Shown here one piece after another: positions 1 through 13,600 of a DNA stretch of 64,000 bases (position 1 is the first letter of the stretch; the number at the start of each line of letters is the position of its first letter). A program made the translations under genes and the position numbers. The notes under the pieces were generated by a model. It was not told where the DNA came from and made no database searches. It worked only from the letters and a program-made list of their open reading frames with translations. The DNA is from Megalopta genalis (taxonomy: Eukaryota; Arthropoda; Insecta; Hymenoptera; Halictidae): the NCBI RefSeq assembly GCF_051020955.1, contig NW_027476342.1:1-64000 (forward strand), read 5' to 3'.

Positions 1-3000
1 TTCAAATCCAAGCGAAACACATGATTTAGCTTCAAAACAATGCGAAATAGAAGGCTTAGCATCAAATCCATGCGACACAAATTATTTAGCTTCGTATACT
101 TGCGATATAAGTGATATAGCTTCAAATGCAGGTGACACAAACGAGTGATCTTCAAATCAAGCGTAACACATGATTTAACTTCAAATCAATGGGAAGTAGA
201 AGATTTACCTTCAAATCCATGCGAAACAAATGGTTTAGCTTCAATACTTATGTTATACATGATTTAGCTTCAGCTTCATGCGAAACAAACGAGTTAGCTT
301 CAAATCCAAGCGAAACACATGATTTAACTTCAAATCAATGCGAAGTAGAAGATTTACCTTCAAATCCATGCGAAACAATTGGTTTAGCTTCAAATACTTG
401 TGATATACATGATTTAGCTTCAGCTGCATGCGAAACAAACGAGTTAGCTTCAAATCCAAGCGAAACACATGATTTAGCTTCAAAAACAATGCGAAATAGA
501 AGGCTTAGCATCAAATCCATGCGACACAAATTATTTAGCTTCGTATACTTGCGATATAAGTGATATAGCTTCAAATGCAGGTGACACAAACGAGTGATCT
601 TCAAATCCAAGCGTAACACATGATTTAACTTCAAATCAATGGGAAGTAGAAGATTTACCTTCAAATCCATGCGAAACAAATGGTTTAGCTTCAAATACTT
701 ATGATATACATGATTTAGCTTCAGCTTCATGCGAAACAAACGAGTTAGCTTCAAATCCAAGCGAAACACATGATTTAGCTTCAAATCAATGCGAAGTAGA
801 AGCTTAGCATCAAATCCATGCAACACAAATTATTTAGCTTCTTATACTTGCGATATAAGTGATAAAGCTTCAAATGCAGGCGAAACAAACGAGTGAGCTT
901 TAAATCCAAGCGCAACACATGATTTAACTTCAAATCAATGCGAAGTAGAAGATTTACCTTCAAATCCATGCGAAACAAATGGTTAGCTTCAAATACTTAT
1001 GATATACATGATTTAGCTTCAGCTTCATGCGAAACAAACGAGTTAGCTTCAAATCCAAGCGAAACACATGATTTAGCTTCAAATCAATGCGAAGTAGAAG
1101 GCTTAGCATCAAATCCATGCAACACAAATTATTTAGCTTCTTATACTTGCGATATAAGTGATAAAGCTTCAAATGCAGGCGAAACAAACGAGTGAGCTTT
1201 AAATCCAAGCGCAACACATGATTTAACTTCAAATCAATGCGAAGTAGAAGATTTACCTTCAAATCCATGCGAAACAATTGGTTTAGCTTCAAATACTTGT
1301 GATATACATGATTTAGCTTCAGCTGCATGCGAAACAAACGAGTTAGCTTCAAATCCAAGCGAAACACATGATTTAGCTTCAAAACAATGCGAAATAGAAG
1401 GCTTAGCATCAAATCCATGCGACACAAATTATTTAGCTTCGTATACTTGCGATATAAGTGATATAGCTTCAAATGCAGGTGACACAAACGAGTGATCTTC
1501 AAATCCAAGCGTAACACATGATTTAACTTCAAATCAATGGGAAGTAGAAGATTTACCTTCAAATCCATGCGAAAACAAATGGTTTAGCTTCAAATACTTG
1601 TGATATACATGATTTAGCTTCAGCTGCATGCGAAACAAACGAGTTAGCTTCAAATCCAAGCGAAACACATGATTTAGCTTCAAATCCATGCGAAAACAAA
1701 TGGTTTAGCTTCAAATACTTGTGATATACATGATTTAGCTTCAGCTGCATGCGAAACAAACGAGTTAGCTTCAAATCCAAGCGAAACACATGATTTAGCT
1801 TCAAATCAATGCGAAATAGAAGGCTTAGCATCAAATCCATGCGACACAAATTATTTAGCTTCGTATACTTGCAATATAAGTGATATAGCTTCAAATGCAG
1901 GTGAAACAAACCAGTGATCTTCACATCCAAACGTAACACTTGATTAACTTCAAATCAATGCGAAGTAGAAGATTTACCTTTAAATCCATGCGAATCAAAT
2001 GGTTTAGCTTCAAATACTTGTGATATACATGATTTAGTTTCAGCTGCATGCGAAACAAACGAGTTAGCTTCAAATCCAAGCGAAACACATGATTTAGCTT
2101 CAAATCAATGCGAAGTAGAAGGCTTAGCATCAAATCCATGCAACACAAATTATTTAGCTTCTTATACTTGCGATATAAGTGATAAAGCATCAAATGCAGG
2201 CGAAACAAACGAGTGATCTTCAAATCGGAGCGTAACACTTGATTTAACTTCAAATCAATGGGAAGTAGAAGATTTACCTTCAAATCCATGCGAAACAAAT
2301 GGTTTAGCTTCAAATACTTATGATATACATGATTTAGCTTCAGCTTCATGCGAAACAAACGAGTTAGCTTCAAATCCAAGCGAAACACATGATTTAGCTT
2401 CAAATCAATGCGAAGTAGAAGGCTTAGCATCAAATCCATGCAACACAAATTATTTAGCTTCTTATACTTGCGATATAAGTGATAAAGCTTCAAATGCAGG
2501 CGAAACAAACGAGTGAGCTTTAAATCCAAGCGCAACACATGATTTAACTTCAAATCAATGCGAAGTAGAAGATTTACCCTCAAATCCATGCGAAACAATT
2601 GGTTTAGCTTCAAATACTTGTGATATACATGATTTAGCTTCAGCTGCATGCGAAACAAACGAGTTAGCTTCAAATCCAAGCGAAACACATGATTTAGCTT
2701 CAAATCAATGCGAAGTAGAAGGCTTAGCATCAAATCCATGCGACACAAATATTTAGCTTCGTATACCTTGCGATATAAGTGATATAGCTTCAAATGCAGG
2801 TGACACAAACGAGTGATCTTCAAATCCAAGCGTAACACATGATTTAACTTCAAATCAATGGGAAGTAGAAGATTTACCTTCAAATCCATGCGAAACAAAT
2901 GGTTTAGCTTCAAATACTTGTGATATACATGATTTAGCTTCAGCTGCATGCGAAACAAACGAGTTAGCTTCAAATCCAAGCGAAACACATGAGTTAGCTT

Positions 3001-5300
3001 CAAATCAATGCGAAATAGAAGGCTTAGCATCAAATCCATGCGACACAAATTATTTAGCTTCGTATACTTGCAATATAAGTGATATAGCTTCAAATGCAGG
3101 TGAAACAAACCAGTGATCTTCACATCCAAACGTAACACTTGATTTAACTTCAAATCAATGCGAAGTAGAAGATTTACCTTTAAATCCATGCGAATCAAAT
3201 GGTTTAGCTTCAAATACTTGTTGATATACATGATTTAGTTTCAGCTGCATGCGAAACAAACGAGTTAGCTTCAAATCCAAGCGAAACACATGATTTAGCT
3301 TCAAATCAATGCGAAGTAGAAGATTTACCTTTAAATCCATGCGAAACAAATGGTTTAGCTTCAAATACTTGTGATATACATGATTTTAGTTTCAGCTGCA
3401 TTCGAAACAAACGATTTAGCTTCACATCCAAGGGAAACCACATGATTTAAATTCAAATCAATACGAAGTAGAAGATCTTACCTTCAAGTCCATGCGAAAC
3501 AAGTGGTTTAGCTTCAAATACTTGTGATATACATGATTTAGCTTCAGCTGCATGCGAAACAAACGAGTTAGCTTCAAATCCAAGCGTAACACATGATTTA
3601 ACTTCAAATCAATGGGAAGTAGAAGATTTAGCTTCAAATCCATGCGAAACAAATGGTTTAGCTTCAAATACTTTTGATATACATGATTTAGCTTCAGCTT
3701 CATGCGAACAAACGAGTTAGCTTCAAATCCAAGCGAAACACATGATTTAGCTTCAAATCAATGCGAAGTAGAAGATTTACCTTCAAATCCATGCGAAACA
3801 AATGGTTTAGCTTCAAATACTTGTGATACACATGATTTAGCTTCAACTGCATGCGAAACAACACGAGTTAGCTTCAAATCCAAGCGAAACACATGATTTA
3901 GCTTCAAATCAATGCGAAGTAGAAGATTTACCTTCAAATCCATGCGAAACAAATGGTTTAGCTTCAAATACTTGTGATACACATGATTTAGCTTCAACTG
4001 CATGCGAAACAAACGAGTTAGCTTCAATCCAAGCTAAACACATGATTTAACTTCAAATCGATGCGAAGTAGGAGATTTACCTTCAAATAAATGCGAAACA
4101 AATGGTTTAGCTTCAAATACTTTGTGATATACATGATTTAGATTCAACTGCACGCGAAACAAACGAGTTGGCTTCAAATCCAAGCGAAACACATGATTTA
4201 GCTTCAAATCAATGCGAAGTAGAAGGCTTAGCATCAAATCCATGCGACGCAAATTATTTAGCTTCGTATACTTGCAATATAAGTGATATAGCTTCAAATG
4301 CAGGTGAAAACAAACCAGTGATCTTCAATCCAATACGTAACACTTGATTTAACTTCAAATCAATGGGAAGTAGAAGATTTACCTTTAAATCCATGCGAAA
4401 CAAATGGTTTAGCTTCAAATACTTGTGATACACATGATTTAGCTTCAACTGCATGCGAAACAAACGAGTTAGCTTTCAAATCCAAGCGAAACACATGATT
4501 TAACTTCAAATCGATGCGAAGTAGGAGATTTACCTTCAAATAAATGCGAAACCAATGGTTTAGCTTCAAATACTTGTGATATACATGATTTAGTTTCAGC
4601 CGCATGCGAAACAAACGAGTTAGCTTCAAATCCAAGCGAAACACATGATTTAGCTTCAAATCAATGCGAAGTAGAAGGCTTAGCATCAAATCCATGCAAC
4701 ACAAATTATTTAGCTTCTTATACTTGCGATATAATTGATAAAGCATCAAATGCAGGCGAAACAAACGAGTGAGTTTTAAATCCAAGCGTAACACATGATT
4801 TAACTTCAAATCAAAGCGAACTAGAAGATTTACCTTCAAATCAATGCGAAACAAATGGTTTAGCTTCAAATACTTGTGATATACATGATTTAGCTTCAAC
4901 TGCATGCGAATCAAACGAGTTAGCTTCAAATCCAAGCGAAACACATGATTTAGCTTCAAGTCAATGCGAAGTAGAAGGCTTAGCATCAAATCCATGCAAC
5001 ACAAATCATTTAGCTTCTTATACTTGCGATATAAGTGATAAAGCTTCAAATGCAGGTGAAACAAACGAGTGAGCATTAAATCCAAGCGAAACACATGATT
5101 TAACTTCAAATCAATGCGAAATAGAAGGCTTAGCATCAAATCCATACGACACAAATTATTTAGCTTCGTATACTTGCGATATAAGTGATATAGCTTCAAA
5201 TGCAGGTGAAACAAACGAGTGATCTTCAAATCCAAGCGTAACACTTGATTTAACTTCAAATCAATGGGAAGTAGAAGATTTACCTTCAAACCATGCGAAA
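1..5300. repeat. Diverged left domain with many 1-bp indels
   Basis: The 300-bp order is still visible, but monomer phase changes repeatedly. I count about 22 one-base changes, for example near 145, 246, 483, 809, 982, 1,573, 1,692, 1,944, 2,750, 2,765, 3,220, 3,385, 3,437, 3,476, 3,709, 3,861, 4,027, 4,120, 4,308, 4,325, 4,333 and 4,475. Many fall in short A or T runs. Frames on both strands are therefore broken every few hundred bases. Older, less homogenised repeats are expected near an array edge or at a block boundary. Lower consensus quality in the assembly would look similar. No gene is visible. Confidence 0.85.
1561..1801. repeat. 121-bp local tandem duplication
   Basis: The stretch from about 1,561 is repeated immediately from about 1,682. 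Both copies hold the same four-monomer segment and the same extra A in gcgaaaacaaatgg. Four monomers are 120 bp and the extra A makes the period 121. The shared private insertion shows the duplication happened after that insertion. This breaks the regular pentamer order, because a monomer of the T-H-D-L type is followed directly by one of the P-C-E type. Confidence 0.8.
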
Positions 5301-7860
5301 CAAATGGGTTAGCTTCAAATACTTGTGATATACATGATTTAGCTTCAGCTGCAAGCGAAACAAACGAGTTAGCTTCAAATCCAAGCGAAACACTTGATTT
5401 AGCTTCAAACCAATGCGAAGTAGAAGGCTTAGCATGAAATCCATGCAACACAAAGTATTTAGCTTCTTATACTTGCGATATAAGTGATAAAGCTTCAAAT
5501 GCAGGCGAAACAAACGAGTAAGCTTTAGATCCAAGCGTAACACATGATTTAACTTCAAATCAATGCGAAGTAGAAGACTTATCTTCAAATCCATGCGAAA
5601 CAAATTGTTTAGCTTCAAATACTTGTGATATACATGATTTAGCTTCAAATGCAGGTGAAACAAACGAGTGAGCTTTAAATCCAAGCGTAACACATGATTT
5701 AACTTCAAATCAATGCGAAGTAGAAGCTTTAACTTCAAATCCATGCGAAACAAATGGTTCAGCTTCAAATACTTGTGATACACATGAATTTGCTTCAGCT
5801 GCATGCGAAACAAACGATTTAGCTTCACACCCAAGGGAAACACATGATTTAACTTCAAATCAATGCGAAGTAGAAGGCTTAGCATCAAATCCATGCAATA
5901 CAAATTATTTAGCTTCTTATACTTGCGATTTAAGTGATATAGCATCAACTGCATGCGAAACAAACGAGTTAGCTTCAAATCCAAGCGAAACACACGATTT
6001 AACTTCAAATCAATGCGAAGTAGAAGATTTAGGTTCAAATCCATGCGAAACAAATGGTTTAGCTCCAAATGCTTGTGATATACATGATTTGGTTTCAGCT
6101 GCATGCGAAACAAACGAGTTAGCTTCAAATCCAAGCGAAACACATGATTTAGCTTCAAAACAATGCGAAGTAGAAGGCTTAGCATCAAATCCATGCAACA
6201 CAAATTATTAAGCTTCTTATACTTGCGATATAAGTGATAAAGCTTCAAATTCAGGCGAAACAAACGAGTGAGCTTTAAATCCAAGCGTAACACATGATTT
6301 AAATTCAAATCAATGCGAAGTAGAAGATTTACCTTCAAATCCATGCGAAACAAATGGTTTATCTTCAAATACTTGTGATATATATGATTTAGTTTCAGCT
6401 GCATGCGAAACAAACGAGTTAGCTTCAAATCCAAGCGAAACACATGATTTAGCTTCAAATCAATGCGAAGTAGAAGGCTTAGCATCAAATCCATGCAACA
6501 CAAATTATTTAGCTTCTTATACTTGCGATATAAGTGATAAAGCATCAAATGCAGGCGAAACAAACGAGTGAGCTTTAAATCCAAGCGTAACACATGATTT
6601 AACTTCAAATCAAAGCGAAGTAGAAGATTTACCTTCAAATCTATGCGAAACAAATAGTTTAGATTCAAATACTTGTGATATACATGATTTAGCTTCAGCT
6701 GCATGCGAAACAAACGAGTTAGCTTCAAATCCAAGCGAAACACATGATTTAGCTTCAAATCAATGCGAAGTAGAAGATTTACCTTTAAATCCATGCGAAA
6801 CAAATGGTTTAGCTTCAAATACTTGTGATATACATGATTTAGTTTCAGCTGCATTCGAAACAAACGATTTAGCTTCACATCCAAGGGAAACACATGATTT
6901 AAATTCAAATCAATACGAAGTAGAAGATTTACCTTCAAGTCCATGCGAAACAAGTGGTTTAGCTTCAAATACTTGTGATATACATGATTTAGCTTCAGCT
7001 GCATGCGAAACAAACGAGTTAGCTTCAAATCCAAGCGTAAAACTTGATTTAACTTCAAATCAATGGAAAGTAGAAGATTTACCTTCAAACCATGCGAAAC
7101 AAATGGTTTAGCTTCAAATACTTGTGATATACATGATTTAGCTTCAGCTGCATGCGAAACAAACGAGTTAGCTTCAAATCCAAGCGAAACACATGATTTA
7201 GCTTCAAATCAATGCGAAGTAGAAGGCTTAGCATGAAATCCATGCAACACAAAGTATTTAGCTTCTTATAGTTGCGATATAAGTGATAAATCTTCAAATG
7301 CAGGCGAAACAAACGAGTAAGCTTTAGATCCAAGCGTAACACATGATTTAACTTCAAATCAATGCGAAGTAGAAGACTTATCTTCAAATCCATGCGAAAC
7401 AAATGGTTTAGCTTCAAATACTTGTGATATACATGGTTTAGCTTCAACTGCATGCGAAACAAACGAGTTAGCTTCAAATCCAAGCGAAACACATGATTTA
7501 GCTTCAAATCAATGCGAAGTAGAAGGCTTAGCATCAAATCCATGCAACACAAATTATTTAGCTTCTTATACTTGCGATATAAGTGATAAAGCTTTAAATG
7601 CAGGCGAAACAAACGAGTGATCTTCAAATCCAAGCGTAATACGTGATTTAAATTCAAGTCCATGCGAAACAAATGGTTCAGCTTCAAATACTTGTGATAC
7701 ACATGAATTTGCTTCAGCTGCATGCGAAACAAACGAGTTAGCTTCAAATCCAATCGAAACACATGATTTAGCTTCAAATCAATGCGAAATAGAAGGCTTA
7801 GCTTCAAATCCATGCGACACAAATTATTTAGCTTCGTATACTTGCGATATAAGTGATATA

Positions 7861-7909
7861 GCTATCACTATAGCTGCGATATAGTGATATAGACGAAACA
7901 AACGAGTGC
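7861..7909. repeat. 49-bp monomer with perfect 10-bp inverted repeat (copy 1)
   Basis: Here a 30-bp monomer is replaced by 49 bp. It contains tatcactata (7,863-7,872), a 7-base loop gctgcga and the exact reverse complement tatagtgata (7,880-7,889), then rejoins the normal monomer at gacgaaacaaacgagtg. The right arm resembles the preceding gatataagtgatata, so the extra 19 bp look templated from the neighbouring monomer, with one arm inverted. That fits a template switch or fold-back during replication. The change is not a multiple of 3 and shifts the long minus-strand frame. Confidence 0.85.
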
Positions 7910-7972
7910 TCTTTAAATCCAAGCGTAACACGTGATTTAACTTCAAATCAATGCGAAGTAGAAGATTTAGGT

Positions 7973-8900
7973 TCAAATCCATGCGAAACAAATGGTTTAG
8001 CTTCAAATGCTTGTGATATACATGATTTGGTTTCAGCTGCATGCGAAACAAACGAGTTAGCTTCAAACCCAAGCGAAACACATGATTTAGCTTCAAATCA
8101 ATGCGAAGTAGAAGGCTTAACATCAAATCCATGCAACACAAATCATTTAGCTTCTTATACTTGCGATATAAGTGATAAAGCTTCAAATGCAGGTGAAACA
8201 AACGAGTGAGCTTTAAATCCAAGCGTAACACATGATTTAACTTCAAATCAATGCGAAGTAGAAGATTTAACTTCAAATCCATGCGAAACAAATGGTTCAG
8301 CTTCAAATACTTGTGATACACATGAATTTGCTTCAGCTGCATGCGAAACAAACGATTTAGCTTCACACCCAAGGGAAACACATGATTTAGCTTCAAATCA
8401 ATGCGAAATAGAAGGCTTAGCATCAAATCCATGCGACACAAATTATTTAGCTTCGTATACTTGCAATATAAGTGATATAGCTTCAAATGCAGGTGAAACA
8501 AACCAGTGACCTTCACATCCAAACGTAACACTTGATTTAACTTCAAAACAATGGGAAGTAGAAGATTTACCTTCAAATCCATGCGAAACAAATGGTTTAG
8601 CTTCAAATACATGTGATATACATGATTTAGCTTCAGCTCCATGCGAAACAAACGAGTTAGCTTCAAATCCATGCGAAACAAATGGTTTAGCTTCAAATGC
8701 TTGTGATATACATGATTTGGTTTCAGCTGCATGCGAAACAAACGAGTTAGCTTCAAATCCAAGCGAAACACATGATTTAGCTTCAAATCAATGCGAAGTA
8801 GAAGGCTTAACATCAAATCCATGCAACACAAATCATTTAGCTTCTTATACTTGCGATATAAGTGATAAAGCTTCAAATGCAGGCGAAACAAACGAGTGAT
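7973..8900. repeat. 690-bp-offset duplication (23 monomers)
   Basis: Positions 7,973-8,210 recur at 8,663-8,900. Both carry the rare variants caaatgcttgtgat and gatttggtttc, which I see in few other places. The offset of 690 bp is 23 monomers, a multiple of 30 but not of 150, so this exchange was in register for the monomer and not for the pentamer. Confidence 0.75.
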
Positions 8901-10399
8901 CTTCAAATCCAAGCGTAACACTTGATTTAATTTCAAATCGAAGGGAAGTAGCAGATTTACCTTCAAATCCATGCGAAACAAATGGTTTAGCTTCAAATAC
9001 TTGTGATATACATGATTTAGCTTCAGCTGCATGCGATACGAACGAGTTAGCTTCAAATCCAAGCGAAACACATGATTGAGCTTCAAATCAATGCGAAATA
9101 GAAGGCTTAGCATCAAATCCATGCGACACAAATTATTTAGCTTCGTATACTTGCGATATAAGTGATGAAGCTTCAAAAGCAGGCGAAACAAACGAGTGAG
9201 CTGTAAATCCAAGCGTAACACATGATTTAACTTCAACTCAATGGGAAGTAGAAGATTTACCTTCAAATCCATGCGAAACAAATGGTTTAGCTTCAAATAC
9301 CTTTGATATACATGATCTAGCTTCAACTGCATGCGAAACAAACGAGTTAGCTTCAAATCCAAGCGAAACACGTGATTTAGCTTCAAATCAATGCGGAATA
9401 GAAGGCTTAGCATCAAATCCATGCTACACAAATTATTTAGCTTCTTATACTTGCGATATAAGTGATAAAGCTTCAAATGCAGGCGAAACAAACGCGTGAT
9501 CTTCAAATCCAAGCGTAATACGTGATTTAAATTCAAATCCATGCGAAACAATTGGTTCAGCTTCAAATACTTGTGATATACATGGTTTAGCTTCAACTGC
9601 ATGCGAAACAAACGAGTTAGCTTCAAATCCAAGCGAAACACATGATTTAGCTTCAAATCAATGCGAAGTAGAAGGCTTACCATCAAATCCATGCAACACA
9701 AATTATTTAGCTTCTTATACTTGCGATATAAGTGATATAGCATCAATTGCAGGCGAAACACACGAGTGATCTTCAAATCCAAGCGTAACACATGATTTAA
9801 CTTCAAATCAATGCGAAGTAGAAGGCTTAGCATCAAATCCATGCAGCACAAATTATTTAGCTTCTTATACTTGCGATGTAAGTGATAAAGCATCAAATGC
9901 AGGTGAAACAAACGAGTGAGCTTTAATTCCAAGCGTAACACATGATTTAACTTCAAATCAATCCGAAGTAGAAGACTTATCTTCAAATCCATGCGAAACA
10001 AATGGTTTAGCTTCAAATACTTGTGATATACATGATTTAGCTTCAACTGCACGCGAAACAAACGAGTTAGCTTCAAATCCAAGGGAAACACATGATTTAA
10101 CTTCAAATCAATGCGAAGTAGAAGGCTTAGCATCAAATCCATGCAACACAAATTATTTAGCTTTTTATACTTGCGATATAAGAGATAAAGCTTCAAATGC
10201 AGGCGAAACAAACGAGTGAGCTTTAAATCCAAGTGTAACACATGATTTAACTTCAAATCAATGCGAAGTAGAAGATTTACCTTCAAATCCAAGCGAAACA
10301 CATGATTTAGCTTCAAATCAATGCGAAATAGAAGGCTTAGCTTCAAATCCATGCGACACAAATTATTTAGCTTCGTATATTTGCGATATAAGTGATATA

Positions 10400-10448
10400 G
10401 CTATCACTATAACTGCGATATAGTGATATAGACGAAACAAACGAGTGA
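10400..10448. repeat. 49-bp monomer with perfect 10-bp inverted repeat (copy 2)
   Basis: Second copy of the fold-back monomer, 2,539 bp after the first. The arms at 10,402-10,411 and 10,419-10,428 are identical to those of copy 1, and the loop differs by one base (actgcga). The same unusual insertion at the same point of the monomer means the two share one origin and were spread by duplication. A related 300-bp segment at about 10,735 has the same following sequence (gacgaaacaaacgagtgatc) without the insertion. Confidence 0.85.
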
Positions 10449-10682
10449 TCTTCAAATCCACGCGTAACACGTGATTTAATTTCAAATCCATGCGAAGTAA
10501 AAGATTTACCTTGAAATCCATGCGAAACAAATGGTTCACCTTCAAATACTTGTGATATACATGATTTAGCTTCAACTGCATGCGAAACAAACGAGTTAGC
10601 TTCAAATCCAAGCGAAACACATGATTTAGCTTCAAAACAATGCGAAATAGAAGGCTTAGCATCAAATCCATGCGACGCATAT

Positions 10683-13600
10683 TATTTAGCTTCGTATACT
10701 TGAGATATAAGTGATATAGCTTCAAATGCAGACGAAACAAACGAGTGATCTTCAAATCCAAGCGTAACACGTGATTTAATTTCAAATCCATGCGAAGTAA
10801 AAGATTTACCTTGAAATCCATGCGAAACAAATGGTTTAGCTTCAAATACTTGTGATATACATGATTTAGCTTCAGCTGCATGCGAAACAAACGAGTTAGC
10901 TTCAAATCCAAGCGAAACACATGATTTAGCTTCAAAACAATGCGAAGTAGAAGGCTTAGCATCAAATCCATGCAACACAAATTATTTAGCTTCTTATACT
11001 TGCGATATAAGTGATAAAGCTTCAAATGCAGGCGAAACAAACGAGTAAGCTTCAAATCCATGCGTAACATATGATTTATCTTCAAATCAATGCGAAATAG
11101 AAGGCTTAGCATCAAATCCATGCGACACAAATTATTTAGCTTCAAATACTTGTGATATACATGATTTAGCTTCAGCTGCATGCGAAACAAACGAGTTAGC
11201 TTCAAGTCCAAGCGAAATACATGATTTAGCTTCAAATCAATGCGAAGTAGAAGATTTACCTTCAAATCCATGCGAAACAAATGGCTTAGCTTCAAATACT
11301 TGTGATATACATGATTTAGCTTCAACTGCATGCGAAACAAACGAGTTAGCTTCAAATCCAAGCGAAACACATGATTTAGCTTCAAATCAATGCGAAATAG
11401 AAGGCTTAGCATCAAATCCATGCGACACAAATTATTTAGCTTCGTATATTGCGATATAAGTGCTAAAGCTTCAAATGCATGCGAAACAACGAGCTAGCTT
11501 CAAATCCAAGCGATACACATGATTTAGCTTCAAATCAATGCGAAAATAGAAGGCTTAGCATCAAATCCATGCTACACAAATTATTAGCTTCAAATACTTG
11601 TGATATACATGATTTAGCTTCAGCTGCATGCGAAACAAACGAGTTAGCTTCAAGTCCAAGCGAAATACATGATTTAGCTTCAAATCAATGCGAAGTAGAA
11701 GATTTACCTTCAAATCCATGCGAAACAAATGGCTTAGCTTCAAATACTTGTGATATACATGATTTAGCTTCAACTGCATGCGAAACAAAGGAGTTAGCTT
11801 CAAATCCAAGCGAAACACAAGATTTAGCTTCAAATGAATGCGAAGTAGAAGGCTTAGCATCAAATCCATGCAACACAAATTATTTAGTTTCTTATACTTG
11901 CTATATAAGTGATAAAGCTTCGAATGCAGGTGAAACAAACGAGTGACCTTTAAATCCAAGCGTAACACATGATTTAACTTCAAATCAATGCGAAGTAGAA
12001 GATTTACCTTCAAATCCATGCGAAACAAATGGTTGAGCTTCAAATACCTGTGATATACATGATTTAGCTTCAACATCATGCGAAACAAACGAGTTAGCTT
12101 CAAGTCCAAGCGAAATACATAATTTAGCTTCAAATCAATGCGAAGTAGAAGATTTACCTTCAAATCCATGCGAAACAAATGGCTTAGCATCAAATACTTG
12201 TGATATACATGATTTAGCTTCAGCTGCATGCGAAACAAACGTGTTAGCTTCAAATCCAAGCGAAACACATGATTTAGCTTCAAATCTATGCGAAATAGAA
12301 GGCTTAGCATCAAATCCATGCGACACAAATTATTTAGCTTCGCATACTTGCGATATAAGTGATATAGCTTCAATTGCAGGTGAAACAAACGAGTGATCTT
12401 CAAATCCAAGCGTAACACATGATTTAACTTCAAATCAATGGGAAGTAGCAGTTTTACCATCAAATCCATGCGAAACAAACGTTTTAGCTTCAAATACTTG
12501 TGATATACATGATTTAGATTCAGCTGCATGCGAAACAAACGAGTTAGCTTCAAATCCAAGCGAAACACATGATTTAGCTTCAAATCAATGCGAAGTAGAA
12601 GACTTAGCATCAAATCCATGCAACACAAATTATTTAGCTTCTTATACTTGCGAAATAAGTGATAAAGCTTCAAATGTAGTCGAAACAAACGAGTCAGCTT
12701 TAAATCCAAGCGTAACACATGATTTAGCTTCAAATCCAAGTGAAACACATGATTTAGCTTCAAATCAATGCGAAATAGAAGGCTTAGCATCAAATCCATG
12801 CGACACAAATTATTTAGCTTCGTATACTTGAGATATAAGTGATATAGCTTCAAATGCAGACGAAACAAACGAGTGATCTTCAAATCCAAGCGTAACACGT
12901 GATTTAATTTCAAATCCATGCGAAGTAAAAGATTTACCTTGAAATCCATGCGAAACAAATGGTTTAGCTTCAAATACTTGTGATATACATGATTTAGCTT
13001 CAGCTGCATGCGAAACAAACGAGTTAGCTTCAAATCCAAGCGAAACACATGATTTAGCTTCAAAACAATGCGAAGTAGAAGGCTTAGCATCAAATCCATG
13101 CAACATAAATTATTTAGCTTCTTATACTTGCGATATAAGTGATAAAGCTTCAAATGCAGGCGAAACAAACGAGTAAGCTTCAAATCCATGCGTAACACAT
13201 GATTTATCTTCAAATCAATGCGAAATAGAAGGCTTAGCATCAAATCCATGCGACACAAATTATTTAGCTTCAAATACTTGTGATATACATGATTTAGCTT
13301 CAGCTGCATGCGAAACAAACGAGTTAGCTTCAAGTCCAAGCGAAATACATGATTTAGCTTCAAATCAATGCGAAGTAGAAGATTTACCTTCAAATCCATG
13401 CGAAACAAATGGCTTAGCTTCAAATACTTGTGATATACATGATTTAGCTTCAACTGCATGCGAAACAAACGAGTTAGCTTCAAATCCAAGCGAAACACAT
13501 GATTTAGCTTCAAATCAATGCGAAATAGAAGGCTTAGCATCAAATCCATGCGACACAAATTATTTAGCTTCGTATACTTGAGATATAAGTGATATAGCTT

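Larger units (their letters stand above)
5300..10682. repeat. Regular decamer domain with two fold-back insertions
   Basis: Regular 150/300-bp order with only one further one-base deletion (near 7,088) and two 19-bp insertions (7,861 and 10,400). Several pentamers are shuffled: some monomers are skipped or repeated, as near 8,641-8,700 and 9,501-9,560. One minus-strand frame is open from 10,361 to 7,824 and its ends coincide with the two insertions. No gene or mobile element is seen. Confidence 0.85.

Noticed and set aside
8027..8209. Short plus-strand ORFs of 60-200 codons, such as this one
   Set aside because: They are the same decapeptide frame between periodic TGA codons. Many begin only at TTG or GTG, and the frame has no ATG.
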